This document shows, one piece after another, positions 6,027 through 13,470 of a DNA stretch of 26,276 nucleotides. The stretch comes from a virus. The notes beneath the pieces are model-generated. The model worked only from the letters and a program-made list of their open reading frames with translations, had not been told where the DNA came from and ran no database searches. The DNA lies in the IMG/VR virus record IMGVR_UViG_3300042541_000066, positions 1 through 26,276 of that record; one strand, written 5' to 3'. The position numbers and the translations under genes were made by a program. Positions within the stretch are counted from its first letter, which is position 1; every line of letters starts with the position of its first letter.

Positions 6027-6455
6027 ATGGCATCTAAGTATGCATCAGCCAAGAATAGTATTGCTGAGTGTGATAGGTGTGGCTTTAGGTATATGCTTAA
6101 AGAACTAAAGCGCCTAACTATCAAGACAAAGATTACCAATATTAAGGTATGTAAGAACTGCTGGGAACCAGATCAGCCTCAGTTGTCACTAGGTATGTAT
6201 CCTGTAAATGATCCACAGGCAGTAAGAGAGCCAAGGCCAGATGTAAGTTATTACCAGTCAGGCTTTAGTGGGCTGCAGTTGATTCTTAATCCGAATCCAA
6301 CGCCCCAATCAGACGGTACACCAGAGGGTGGCAGTAGAGTATTCCAATGGGGCTGGGGGCCAGTAGGCGGAGCAAGAGATAATGATAATAGGTTAACGCC
6401 AAATTATTTAGTTGCACCTGGAGTTGTCAGCAATGTAACAGTTCAAAATACATAG
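6027..6455 (+). CDS. Zinc-ribbon protein conserved next to the connector genes
   Basis: A 142-aa protein with C15-x2-C18 and C42-x2-C45, a classic four-Cys zinc-ribbon arrangement (ECDRCGFRY, then KVCKNCWEPDQPQLSLGMYP). The second half is Gly/Pro/Asn-rich and probably flexible. I recall the same N-terminus (ASAKNSIAECDRCGFRY) from other phages, always near structural genes. A virion or assembly role is possible, as is DNA binding, and neither is proven. It lies 4 nt downstream of the adaptor-like gene. Confidence 0.75.
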   Translation: MASKYASAKNSIAECDRCGFRYMLKELKRLTIKTKITNIKVCKNCWEPDQPQLSLGMYPVNDPQAVREPRPDVSYYQSGFSGLQLILNPNPTPQSDGTPEGGSRVFQWGWGPVGGARDNDNRLTPNYLVAPGVVSNVTVQNT

Positions 6456-6464
6456 GAGCATGAA

Positions 6465-6604
6465 ATGGAAAATACCAAGACAGTACCAACAAATGGCAAG
6501 GTCTGCGTTAAAGCCCCCAAGGGTAAGAAGGGTGGAGTAACTACAGAAGCTATGAAGAAGTATGGACGTAATCTAGCCCGTGCTATGTATCAGGAGGGTA
6601 AATA
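6465..6604 (+). CDS. 46-aa small basic protein, GGVTTEAMKKYGRNLARAM type
   Basis: A short gene with the start ATG at 6465, preceded by AGGAG at 6454-6458 (6 nt spacing). The frame runs to a TAA whose last base is shared with the next ATG at 6605, so the stop codon is 6603-6605. The product is MENTKTVPTNGKVCVKAPKG followed by KKGGVTTEAMKKYGRNLARAMYQEGK. The KKGGVTTEAMKKYGRN-[LM]-AR motif recurs in phage small proteins that I recall. The strong ribosome binding site and the TAATG overlap support it as real despite its length. Confidence 0.72.
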
Positions 6605-6868
6605 ATGGCTAAGGCATGCGGTTGCGCTAAATCCAATGGCCCAGCATCTGAGTATGCAAAGCCACATACAATGTCTGGTGGTCCTTACATCCCTAAGAAG
6701 ATGAGAGATCCTAACCTTCTCAAAGCCACTGAATTGGGTCCACGCGAAGCAGTGCCCCGTGTTAGTATGGGTGATCCTGGCAGGAATGATACAAAGACCA
6801 GTGGAATCAAGATGCGTGGGTATGGTGCCGCCACTAAGGGCATAACTTCCAGAGGTCCAATGGGCTAA
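6605..6868 (+). CDS. 87-aa basic protein with a divergent form of the shared C-terminal tag
   Basis: The N-terminus is Cys-rich (MAKACGCAKSNGPASEY), followed by YIPKKMRDPNLLKATELG. The end is KTSGIKMRGYGAATKGITSRGPMG. This aligns with the tag of the gene at 1738-2286: RG-x-GAA-x-[RK]-G-x-T-x-x-x-x-M. It therefore looks like a distant sixth member of the tagged set, though the KGG patch is absent. Function unknown. It is followed by the longest gene-free gap in this region, containing a palindrome. Confidence 0.75.
   Translation: MAKACGCAKSNGPASEYAKPHTMSGGPYIPKKMRDPNLLKATELGPREAVPRVSMGDPGRNDTKTSGIKMRGYGAATKGITSRGPMG
6794..6865 (+). repeat. Divergent C-terminal tag, copy 6
   Basis: This encodes KTSGIKMRGYGAATKGITSRGPMG. 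The spacing of RG, GAA, [RK]G and T matches copy 2. The link is suggestive rather than certain. Confidence 0.5.
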
Positions 6869-6873
6869 AAGCT

Positions 6874-6893
6874 TCCTTGTCGATCGACAAGGA
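6874..6893. promoter_or_regulatory. Perfect 20-bp palindrome in the gap before the ATT-start gene
   Basis: TCCTTGTCGATCGACAAGGA equals its own reverse complement. As RNA it could form an 8-bp stem with a GATC loop. The right arm includes AAGGA, which with the next G makes an AAGGAG ribosome-binding-like sequence that the stem would hide. There is no T-run after it, so an intrinsic terminator is unlikely. It lies 22 nt before the start at 6916. It could be a translational control element, a processing site or a protein binding site. Confidence 0.7.
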
Positions 6894-6903
6894 GCAATCT
6901 GAC

Positions 6904-6911
6904 AAGGTGAG
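6904..6911 (+). promoter_or_regulatory. Shine-Dalgarno site that supports the ATT start at 6916
   Basis: AAGGTGAG ends 4 nt before the ATT at 6916 (about 5-6 nt from the AGGTGA core). The reading frame has a TAA at 6913, so the frame cannot extend further upstream. The start must lie between 6916 and the first ATG at 6994. Confidence 0.6.
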
Positions 6912-6915
6912 ATAA

Positions 6916-7590
6916 ATTACTTATACAGAGCTAACTGCCGCAATTCAAGCTTACACAGAGAACTATGAGACTGAGTTTGTCTCTTATATTCCTATGTTTG
7001 TTAATCAGACTGAAACGCGGGTATATAACACTGTGCAGATACCTGCGCTGCGTAAGAACCAGACTGGTACTCTTACCACTGATAATAAGTATCTATCATC
7101 GCCAAGTGACTTCCTATCAGTGTATTCGCTGGCAGTAATAGACGCAGATGGCGCATATCAGTACCTATTAGATAAAGATGTGAACTTCATTAGGGCAGCA
7201 TTTCCAGATCCAACGGATACTGGAATCCCCCAATACTATGCAATCTTTGGGTCAACAACTACAAATACTAACCCTCCTGTTATAACCAATGAGTTGAGTT
7301 TTATACTTGGCCCAACACCAGATGCACAGTATGAAGTTGAGATGCACTACTACTATTATCCTGAGTCTATAGTTACAGCAGAGACTACTTGGCTAGGGGA
7401 TAACTTTGATCCTATTCTTCTTTATGGCGCTTTGAGAGAGGCCTATTTGTTTATGAAGGGTGAGCCGGATCTAATTGCAAATGTGGAGGCTAAGTATGGA
7501 GAAGCTATGGGTCAGCTTAAACGTCTGGGTGATGGTCTGGAAAGACAGGATGCTTATAGGTCTGGGCAAGTTAGGGTGTCGGTCACATGA
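6916..7590 (+). CDS. Conserved podovirus virion protein (neck or tail-tube-like), probable ATT start
   Basis: A 224-aa protein if it starts at ATT 6916. The frame upstream of the first ATG (6994) reads TYTELTAAIQAYTENYETEF, then VSYIPMFVNQTETRVYNTVQ. This matches the N-terminus I recall for a conserved phage virion protein family (M-TYTEL...IPALRKN-x-TGTLT). Family members begin M-[TA]-YTEL, and the ATT falls exactly at the M position. The rest (SDFLSVYSLAVIDADG, NELSFILGPTPDAQYEVEMH, LLYGALREAYLFMKGE, AYRSGQVRV) is also characteristic. The family is probably a neck or tail ring, near the T7 gp11-like neighbourhood, but the precise role is inferred. It overlaps the next gene by ATGA. Confidence 0.75.
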   Translation: MTYTELTAAIQAYTENYETEFVSYIPMFVNQTETRVYNTVQIPALRKNQTGTLTTDNKYLSSPSDFLSVYSLAVIDADGAYQYLLDKDVNFIRAAFPDPTDTGIPQYYAIFGSTTTNTNPPVITNELSFILGPTPDAQYEVEMHYYYYPESIVTAETTWLGDNFDPILLYGALREAYLFMKGEPDLIANVEAKYGEAMGQLKRLGDGLERQDAYRSGQVRVSVT

Positions 7591-8000
7591 TAAATCAGGG
7601 ACTGACAACAAGCTTTAAGGATCAGATCCTGCATGGTGTGCATGATCTAACCACAGATTCATTGTATATATCTTTATATACCGCGTTTGCATCCTTAGAT
7701 GAGGCTACAACTGTATATACGTCTGTTAGTGAGATTACTGGTACTGGGTATGTAGCGGGTGGGGAGCTCTTATTGAATGTAACTGTGCAGGCTGTTGATG
7801 GAGTAGCCTATGTTAACTTTGATGATCCAACATGGAGTCCAGCAACCCTCACAGCTAGGGGCGCTTTGATTTATAATTCTAGTCAGGGAAACAAGTCTAT
7901 AGCTGTACTGGATTTTGGGTCTGATAAGACTATGAGTCCGGCATTTGTTATTGTATTGCCAGCAAACGCAGCCACAAGTGCTGTTATCAGAATAACTTAA
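7587..8000 (+). CDS. Small phage virion structural protein
   Basis: A 137-aa protein starting at an ATG inside the ATGA overlap. Its landmarks are LTTSFKDQILHGVHD, LYISLYTAFASLDEATT, ITGTGYVAGGELL, and DPTWSPATLTARGALIYN with AVLDFGSDK. I recall this layout as a common phage structural protein of about this size, often next to the family at 8012-8590. The beta-rich composition fits a tail or fibre-attachment subunit. No catalytic residues are visible. The exact position in the virion is unknown. Confidence 0.75.
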   Translation: MINQGLTTSFKDQILHGVHDLTTDSLYISLYTAFASLDEATTVYTSVSEITGTGYVAGGELLLNVTVQAVDGVAYVNFDDPTWSPATLTARGALIYNSSQGNKSIAVLDFGSDKTMSPAFVIVLPANAATSAVIRIT

Positions 8001-8005
8001 AGGAG
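7999..8005 (+). promoter_or_regulatory. Shine-Dalgarno site for the GTG start at 8012
   Basis: AAAGGAG lies 6 nt before the GTG at 8012. Its first two bases are the end of the upstream stop codon. The strength and spacing justify the GTG start. Confidence 0.7.
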
Positions 8006-8011
8006 ATTCAA

Positions 8012-8590
8012 GTGATTACTAACAAAGCAACCTCTGTAGATAAAGTAATGGCTAACGTAAATGTTGGCGGTGAGCTGGATTCTAGGGCTTTGGCTGCAGG
8101 CAGATTTACAATTCAATGTCTGGACAAAGATGGCAACCTAAAGTGGGAAGAAAAGAATCCCAACTTGGTTGTTAATCAAGGTCTGAAGGACATGAATGAC
8201 AAGTACTTCTCAGGCGTTACATATAGCGCCGTATGGTACATTGGGCTGATTACTGGTCCCGGTTCAGGTACAACTATTGCTGCAGCAGATACCTTAGCTT
8301 CGCATACAGGCTGGACTGAGTACACAGACTACGCTGGAAACCGTAAGCCAGTAACTTTTGGTGCGGCAACTCTTGCTGATCCATCTGTTATTAGCAACGT
8401 ATTGGCCCCAAATGCCTTTGCTGTTACCGCCCCAGGCGGAACAGTTGCAGGTGCATTCTTGGCTTCAGTAGCTTCAGGATCTTCTGGCATTCTGTTCTCA
8501 GCATCAGACTTCCAATCCCCTGGTGATCGCGCTGTAGTTGCTGGTGATACATTGAATGTTACTTACCAATTTACCTTAGACGCAGTATAA
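8012..8590 (+). CDS. Phage virion structural protein, GTG start
   Basis: A 192-aa protein. The landmarks are GRFTIQCLDKDGNLKWEE, NLVVNQGLKDMNDKYFSG, YSAVWYIGLITGPGSGTT, HTGWTEYTDYAGNRKPVTF and ASDFQSPGDRAVVAGDTLNV, ending TYQFTLDA. I recall this as a widespread phage structural family whose members sit beside tail genes. The beta-sandwich-like pattern fits a tail-tip or fibre-base protein. The GTG start is supported by AAAGGAG at 7999-8005. The gene lies 11 nt after the previous stop. Confidence 0.75.
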   Translation: MITNKATSVDKVMANVNVGGELDSRALAAGRFTIQCLDKDGNLKWEEKNPNLVVNQGLKDMNDKYFSGVTYSAVWYIGLITGPGSGTTIAAADTLASHTGWTEYTDYAGNRKPVTFGAATLADPSVISNVLAPNAFAVTAPGGTVAGAFLASVASGSSGILFSASDFQSPGDRAVVAGDTLNVTYQFTLDAV

Positions 8591-8600
8591 GGAGAGACAA

Positions 8601-8780
8601 ATGGCTACTAAATTTACTAAAGGGCAGGCTGTTAAAGTTCTTGCCACTATTCCACAAGGCCCAGTACAAGCTCTCCGCATGACTGAAGATGGAGAATTCT
8701 TCTATCAAATAGAGTGGACAGATGAAAATGGTGTAACGCAGAACAGGTGGTTTACGGAAACCGCCCTGACAGAAGCGTAA
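8601..8780 (+). CDS. 59-aa SH3-like small protein
   Basis: The ATG at 8601 has AAGGAG at 8589-8594 (6 nt spacing). The product begins MATKFTKGQAVKVLATIPQG, then PVQALRMTEDGEFFYQIEWT and DENGVTQNRWFTETALTEA. The pattern of a short basic loop, then VKV, then Y-x-I-x-W, then RWF-x-x-x-x-L resembles small SH3-like or KOW-like barrels found as minor phage genes. That fold is an inference from the pattern. It is 3 codons short of the usual 60-odd residues and stands between two structural genes. Confidence 0.75.
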   Translation: MATKFTKGQAVKVLATIPQGPVQALRMTEDGEFFYQIEWTDENGVTQNRWFTETALTEA

Positions 8781-8781
8781 T

Positions 8782-9627
8782 GTGTTTGGATTTGCACCGT
8801 TTGCAGGAGTACCGTTTGCAACAAATGTAGGAGCTATGCTCAATGGATTGGTGATTGAGCAAGCTACCGCTTCTGTTGAGGTTATTGCTGGCTCTCAATT
8901 TGATTCATATGACTATGAGACTGCGCTATGCTCTGATCCAATCAGCTCTAATGTGGTGGTATGGTCTTCTGTAGAAGAGCTGATATCAGTAGATGATCTA
9001 ATTATAGGTAGGGTTATATACCCAGTCCTAATTGAAGAAAGTACAACTGGCGCAGATGAAGTTGTTGCTCAGGATATAACTCCTAATGCAGTAATAGAGG
9101 AGTCAGCAGAGATCTCAGATCAGGTATTTGTATCCTCTGATGATGTGGTCTTTATAGCAGAAGGTGCCTTAGCTAGTGACACTATCATAGCTGCTAGCTT
9201 GCCAGAGTGCCTGATATTAGAGGGAGCTGCTGTATCAGAAATAATGATAGCGGTATTTGGTCTGGCTAGTGTTATAGCTGAAGATGCGACAGCAAGTGAT
9301 ATTTATTCCTCACTTATAGATTATGGTGCTGCTGTACAGGAAAGAGCAAAGGGCACGGTGGTATCAACAAGTAGAATAGACTTTAGCGTTCTAATCAGAG
9401 AGCGGTGCCTAGCATCAGCTATAGAAAATTCAACAGACATCTTTGTACCATTTGTTAGTGAAGGTGTTTCCATATCAGATGCCATTATTGGCAGACCGCT
9501 GTGGGAGATAATAAATACATTTGAAACAACTGATTGGGGTAACATAGATAACTCCCAGCCGCCCACTTGGGATAACGTAGATACAGCAGCTGAAAGCGAT
9601 TGGCAATTGATTAAAACCCTATCATAA
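8782..9627 (+). CDS. Tail protein built of eleven 20-residue repeats
   Basis: A 281-aa protein starting at GTG 8782. The ATG at 8780 is in another frame and stops quickly. The N-terminus is MFGFAPFAGVPFATNVGAML, a start I recall from phage tail proteins. About residues 24-244 are eleven tandem units of 20 residues (one of 21) with consensus [VI]-x-E-x-A-x-x-S-D. The E falls at residues 26, 46, 66, 86, 107, 127, 147, 167, 187, 207 and 227. The C-terminus has three 11-residue W repeats (W252, W263 and W274). Regular repeats with a conserved acidic residue suggest a beta-helix or beta-solenoid, possibly binding metal. A fibre or spike role is inferred. Confidence 0.75.
   Translation: MFGFAPFAGVPFATNVGAMLNGLVIEQATASVEVIAGSQFDSYDYETALCSDPISSNVVVWSSVEELISVDDLIIGRVIYPVLIEESTTGADEVVAQDITPNAVIEESAEISDQVFVSSDDVVFIAEGALASDTIIAASLPECLILEGAAVSEIMIAVFGLASVIAEDATASDIYSSLIDYGAAVQERAKGTVVSTSRIDFSVLIRERCLASAIENSTDIFVPFVSEGVSISDAIIGRPLWEIINTFETTDWGNIDNSQPPTWDNVDTAAESDWQLIKTLS
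8851..9513 (+). repeat. Eleven degenerate 60-nt coding repeats
   Basis: The repeats are clear in protein (20-residue period, residues 24-244) but have diverged at the DNA level. One unit, residues 84-104, is 21 residues long. Confidence 0.75.
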
Positions 9628-9636
9628 TAGGTCTAT

Positions 9637-12102
9637 ATGGCACTCACATTAGCTGACAGAGTTAAGGAAACAACAACCACTTCAGGTGGTGGCACTGTCA
9701 CCCTTTTAGGTGCTTCCACTGGGTATCAGTCCTTTGCTATTGTTGGCAATGGAAATACCACCTACTACTGCATAGCTAACCAAGGAACAGATGAGTGGGA
9801 AGTTGGTATTGGCACCTATACTGCTTCTGGTACTACACTAGCAAGAACCACAGTTCTATCAAATAGCTCTGCCACAGAACCATCAGCACTGGTCTTTTCC
9901 GCTGGGATTAAGGATGTATTTGTAACTTATCCTTCAGAGAAGTCAGTAAACCTTGATGCCGCAGGTGATGCAGTGGCATTTAATGGTCCATATATAACTG
10001 GGCTGCCTCTAGCAAGTCTGGCAACGGTAGATATAACATCTCCAGCAGTTAACCAGTTGCTTGGGTATAACGGCACTGCTTGGGTTAATGTTGCGCCAAA
10101 CCCAGCATCAGCAGGCACAGGGGTTGTATTTTATAACGCTACTCCAGTCATAACTGCGGCAGGAGCTAACAGCGATGTAGCCATTCTTACCTTTGCATCC
10201 ATCCCAGTAACAACGGCAGAACAGGTCATTACAGGTACGGCAGTTAGTAACACAGTGCTTTTCTCTGCCTTTATTACTGTTGCTCTGAATAGGCTTATAT
10301 TTGATGCTGGGATATATGACTTCACAATATGGGCTGGCGTAGACAGCATTGCTAGTAGCTCTGTTACAACCATTACTAGGCAGATATATACAGCTACTCC
10401 ATTTGTAGTTGGCACTGTAACTACTACAGGGACAGGATCAAGCCGCACAGCTACAGCATCATCAGGAACGCCCTTTGCTACTTCGGTGATAGATGCTTCT
10501 GCTACGAATACAACTGCATCATACTTACAGACCCCCCAAGGTCTATATCAGATAACAGCTAGAACCTCTGACACGGTAGTAACTATTACCACACCTAGTG
10601 GGTATACCAATGAGTCAGCAGTAGCTGGTACTGTATGGAAGAAACTATTTGGGATTACTACTCCAGAAATAACATCTATATCCCCTAACTACACTGACTT
10701 TGGTGTAATTACAACTCAGCCATCAACGGTAGTAACTACTGCAACAAAGATGGGTATTCTTGGCTTTGTTACTTCAGATGCCACTAGGACTATATCGCTA
10801 ACCTACAATGGCGAAGATAGAAATACCCACGTTAATACGCCTCTGGCTAATCTACACAATGACTTGGCTGGGTTACAGGGCGGGTCTGCTACAGAGTATT
10901 TTCACTCTACCTCTGCTGAATACACAGGAACAGGTACTGGAGTCTTTGTAAGAAAGACTAATGCTGCATTGATAACCCCAAATTTAGGCACTCCAAGTGC
11001 ATTAGTAGGTACTAACATAACTGGCACTGCTACTGCTTTCACTGCGAGTAACGTAACTACCAACGCGAATTTAACTGGCCCAATAACTTCTGTAGGTAAC
11101 GCTACAAGCATTGCTTCTCAGACGGGGTCTGGGTCTACGTTTGTTGTAAATACTTCTCCTACTCTCATCACTCCAGCATTAGGCGCAGCAACTGCAACGA
11201 CTATTACCATGTCTGGTTTAATTACAGGTCAGCCAAGCACCGCAACGGACGTAAATACAGCCAATGATTTGGGTGCGCTTTCTTGCAGAAACAATGGTGG
11301 AGCTACAACAGTAGCATCAATGTCGTTTCATAGGACAGGGTCTTTTGGAACAAATATGGGTCTTGGGGCGGATAATATATTCCGTCTTGGCGGCTGGTCT
11401 GCACCTAGTAACTGTCTTCAAGTTAATATGAACACTGGGGCTGCCACATTTTTAGGATCTGTTACATCTCCCCAGTACTTCTCTTTAGCAGGTACAGCTT
11501 CCGTAGCACCACAACGGTTTACTGCTGGCACGAACTTATCAACAATAGTATCTGGTGCTGCTGAGTATGATGGAACAAATTTATACTTTACGCAGAATAG
11601 TGCTGGGAAAAGAGGGGTAATAAATTCCTCCCCACAGTATGTATTGAGTGCGGCTGGCGCTGCTATTGGTCCTACCATCGCTCCATTTTTTACCAGTGCA
11701 TCAACAATACCTTTGTTAGCAAGTTCTAATTACTTTATAGAGGCGTTCTGTTACTTCTTGAAGGGTGCTGCGGGTACAGCTATTTGGACGCACACTCTTA
11801 CTGCAGCAGCAGAGTTAATGCACACAACTCTTGAGATTACGCCAATTACAGGATTTAATGCTGCATTGATTACTGGTGCTATGCTTACAACAGAGGCAAC
11901 ACAAAGAACAGTAACAACTATGGCTTTAGTTGCAACAGGAAGCTTGACCCTTAATGTGTATCATCTAGCTAAGATTAAATTAAATATTAGAACAACTGGC
12001 GCGGTTAACTATACATTGAATCTGACGCAGAGCTTGGGGACCGCAACTCCACAGGCAGGAAGTTGGTTGAAAGTAACTTTGGTAACAGGAAGTACCTATT
12101 AG
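9637..12102 (+). CDS. Large tail fibre or receptor-binding protein
   Basis: An 821-aa protein. Residues 1-110 (MALTLADRVKETTTTSGGGT, then WEVGIGTYTASGTTL and KDVFVTYPSEK) are the virion-attachment module I recall at the start of many phage fibres. A Thr/Ser/Gly-rich beta domain follows to about residue 410. HNDLAGLQGGSATEYFHSTS comes next. A module at about residues 446-516 (GTPSALVGTNITGTA, TNANLTG, SVGNATSIASQTG, SPTLITP) is shared with the next gene. The C-terminus (EYDGTNLYFTQNSAGKRGVI, then a hydrophobic beta domain) is probably the trimerising or receptor-binding tip. There is no endosialidase or pectate lyase motif that I can see. Confidence 0.8.
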   Translation: MALTLADRVKETTTTSGGGTVTLLGASTGYQSFAIVGNGNTTYYCIANQGTDEWEVGIGTYTASGTTLARTTVLSNSSATEPSALVFSAGIKDVFVTYPSEKSVNLDAAGDAVAFNGPYITGLPLASLATVDITSPAVNQLLGYNGTAWVNVAPNPASAGTGVVFYNATPVITAAGANSDVAILTFASIPVTTAEQVITGTAVSNTVLFSAFITVALNRLIFDAGIYDFTIWAGVDSIASSSVTTITRQIYTATPFVVGTVTTTGTGSSRTATASSGTPFATSVIDASATNTTASYLQTPQGLYQITARTSDTVVTITTPSGYTNESAVAGTVWKKLFGITTPEITSISPNYTDFGVITTQPSTVVTTATKMGILGFVTSDATRTISLTYNGEDRNTHVNTPLANLHNDLAGLQGGSATEYFHSTSAEYTGTGTGVFVRKTNAALITPNLGTPSALVGTNITGTATAFTASNVTTNANLTGPITSVGNATSIASQTGSGSTFVVNTSPTLITPALGAATATTITMSGLITGQPSTATDVNTANDLGALSCRNNGGATTVASMSFHRTGSFGTNMGLGADNIFRLGGWSAPSNCLQVNMNTGAATFLGSVTSPQYFSLAGTASVAPQRFTAGTNLSTIVSGAAEYDGTNLYFTQNSAGKRGVINSSPQYVLSAAGAAIGPTIAPFFTSASTIPLLASSNYFIEAFCYFLKGAAGTAIWTHTLTAAAELMHTTLEITPITGFNAALITGAMLTTEATQRTVTTMALVATGSLTLNVYHLAKIKLNIRTTGAVNYTLNLTQSLGTATPQAGSWLKVTLVTGSTY

Positions 12103-12132
12103 TATTGTTACATAATAAATTACGGAGTTAAC

Positions 12133-13470
12133 ATGGCATCAACTTATTCAACAGACCTAAGATTAGAACTCATAGGAACAGGGGAACAGCAAGGAGCTTG
12201 GGGCTTTACTACTAATAAGAATATTGGAACTCTAATTGAACAAGCCATTGCTGGTGGGATAAACAAAAATATAACTGGTTTGTCTACTTATACCCTAACT
12301 GCATATGATGGGATAACAGATGAGGCACGGGCAGCAGTTCTTAGGTTTACAGGAACCCTAACAGGAACCTGTGACATTGTTGCGCCATCAGTTAGCAAGC
12401 AATATATCATCAGAAATGACACTACTGGCGGATATCCAATACAGATAAAGACTGCCACTGGAGCTGTGATAATAGTCCCAGCAGGGGAGTCATCAATTGT
12501 AGCGTGTAATGGACTAGACTTCTACTCAGCACTTACCTGTATTAATGATGATGCAAGGATAACAGGAGATCTGACAGTAGATGGAGCTTTGTCTGCCGCC
12601 TCTTTTACTCTAGCTTCTCCATTGCCAGTATTATCAGGTGGAACAGGAGTAACTACTTCAACAGGAACTACTAATGTTGTTTTAAGTAATTCCCCAACTC
12701 TTGTTACACCTGATCTTGGCACTCCTTCTGCACTGATCGGAACAAACATAACTGGGACCGCAGCCTCATTTACTGCTGGAACTGTTACCACCAATGCAAA
12801 TCTTACAGGCGGGGTGACAAGTGTAGGTAATGCAGCCACCGTGATTACCAACGCAAATCTTACAGGCGGCGTAACCTCTGTAGGTAATGCAGCCACCGTG
12901 ATTACCAACGCAAATCTTACAGGCGGCGTAACCTCTGTAGGTAATGCAGCCACAGTAATCACTAATGCTAACCTAACAGGTGTTATAACCTCAGTTGGAA
13001 ATGCTACCAGTATTGCTTCTCAGACAGGAACGGGAAGCAAGTTTGTAGTAGATACATCTCCAACTTTAATTACTCCACTACTAGGAACACCTAATTCTGG
13101 TGTAATGTCTAACTGTACAGTGGATGGTACTAATTTAGTTGGGTTCAGAAACGTGCCGTTTAATTCCCAATCTGCCGCATATACAACAGTATTGGCAGAT
13201 TCAGGCAAGGTGATATTCCACCCATCAACAGATGCAACCATTAGAACATTTACTATAGACTCTAATGCCAATGTGCCTTATATAATAGGAACTGCTATTA
13301 CTTTTATTAATATGACTACGCAAGTTGTTACAATTGCTATTACTTCCGATACAATGTATTTATCTGGCGCAGGAACTACAGGAAGCAGATCACTAGCTCT
13401 TTATGGTTCTGCAACAGCAATCAAAATGACTAGTACAACTTGGCTAATCTCAGGGACTAACTTAACATGA
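12133..13470 (+). CDS. Second tail fibre protein with an expanded 19-residue repeat
   Basis: A 445-aa protein. The N-terminus (MASTYSTDLRLELIGTGEQQ, then GAWGFTTNKNIGTLIEQAIA) is a different virion-attachment module that I recall from phage fibres. The domain to about residue 150 includes ILRFTG-type beta strands. GTPSALIGTNITGTA, TTNANLTGG and the SVGNATSIASQTGTG...SPTLITP module match the upstream fibre. Residues 219-294 repeat a 19-residue unit TNANLTGGVTSVGNAATV four times. The C-terminal domain (residues 325-445) is a different beta domain. AGG/CGGAG at 12123-12127 precedes the ATG by 5 nt. It overlaps the next gene as ATGA. Confidence 0.8.
   Translation: MASTYSTDLRLELIGTGEQQGAWGFTTNKNIGTLIEQAIAGGINKNITGLSTYTLTAYDGITDEARAAVLRFTGTLTGTCDIVAPSVSKQYIIRNDTTGGYPIQIKTATGAVIIVPAGESSIVACNGLDFYSALTCINDDARITGDLTVDGALSAASFTLASPLPVLSGGTGVTTSTGTTNVVLSNSPTLVTPDLGTPSALIGTNITGTAASFTAGTVTTNANLTGGVTSVGNAATVITNANLTGGVTSVGNAATVITNANLTGGVTSVGNAATVITNANLTGVITSVGNATSIASQTGTGSKFVVDTSPTLITPLLGTPNSGVMSNCTVDGTNLVGFRNVPFNSQSAAYTTVLADSGKVIFHPSTDATIRTFTIDSNANVPYIIGTAITFINMTTQVVTIAITSDTMYLSGAGTTGSRSLALYGSATAIKMTSTTWLISGTNLT
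12787..13014 (+). repeat. Four 57-nt tandem units in the second fibre gene
   Basis: Units lie at 12787-12843, 12844-12900, 12901-12957 and 12958-13014. The second and third are almost identical, differing only at the last bases. The first and fourth have diverged. All keep the frame. The upstream fibre has one copy of this unit, at about 11056-11112. Confidence 0.9.

Noticed and set aside
6874-6893. Intrinsic terminator
   Set aside because: The stem has no following T-run, and the downstream gene begins 22 nt later, so termination here is not supported.
6907-6915. GTG start after the AAGGAG at 6889-6894
   Set aside because: The frame GTG AGA TAA stops after two codons and does not lead into the conserved protein.
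8780-8831. ATG at 8780 overlapping the upstream stop as the start of the repeat protein
   Set aside because: That frame ends after about 16 codons. The repeat protein is in the frame of the GTG at 8782.
12787-13014. Possible CRISPR-like or phase-variable array (57-nt repeats)
   Set aside because: The repeats are directly adjacent with no spacers and encode an in-frame protein repeat, so this is a fibre repeat.
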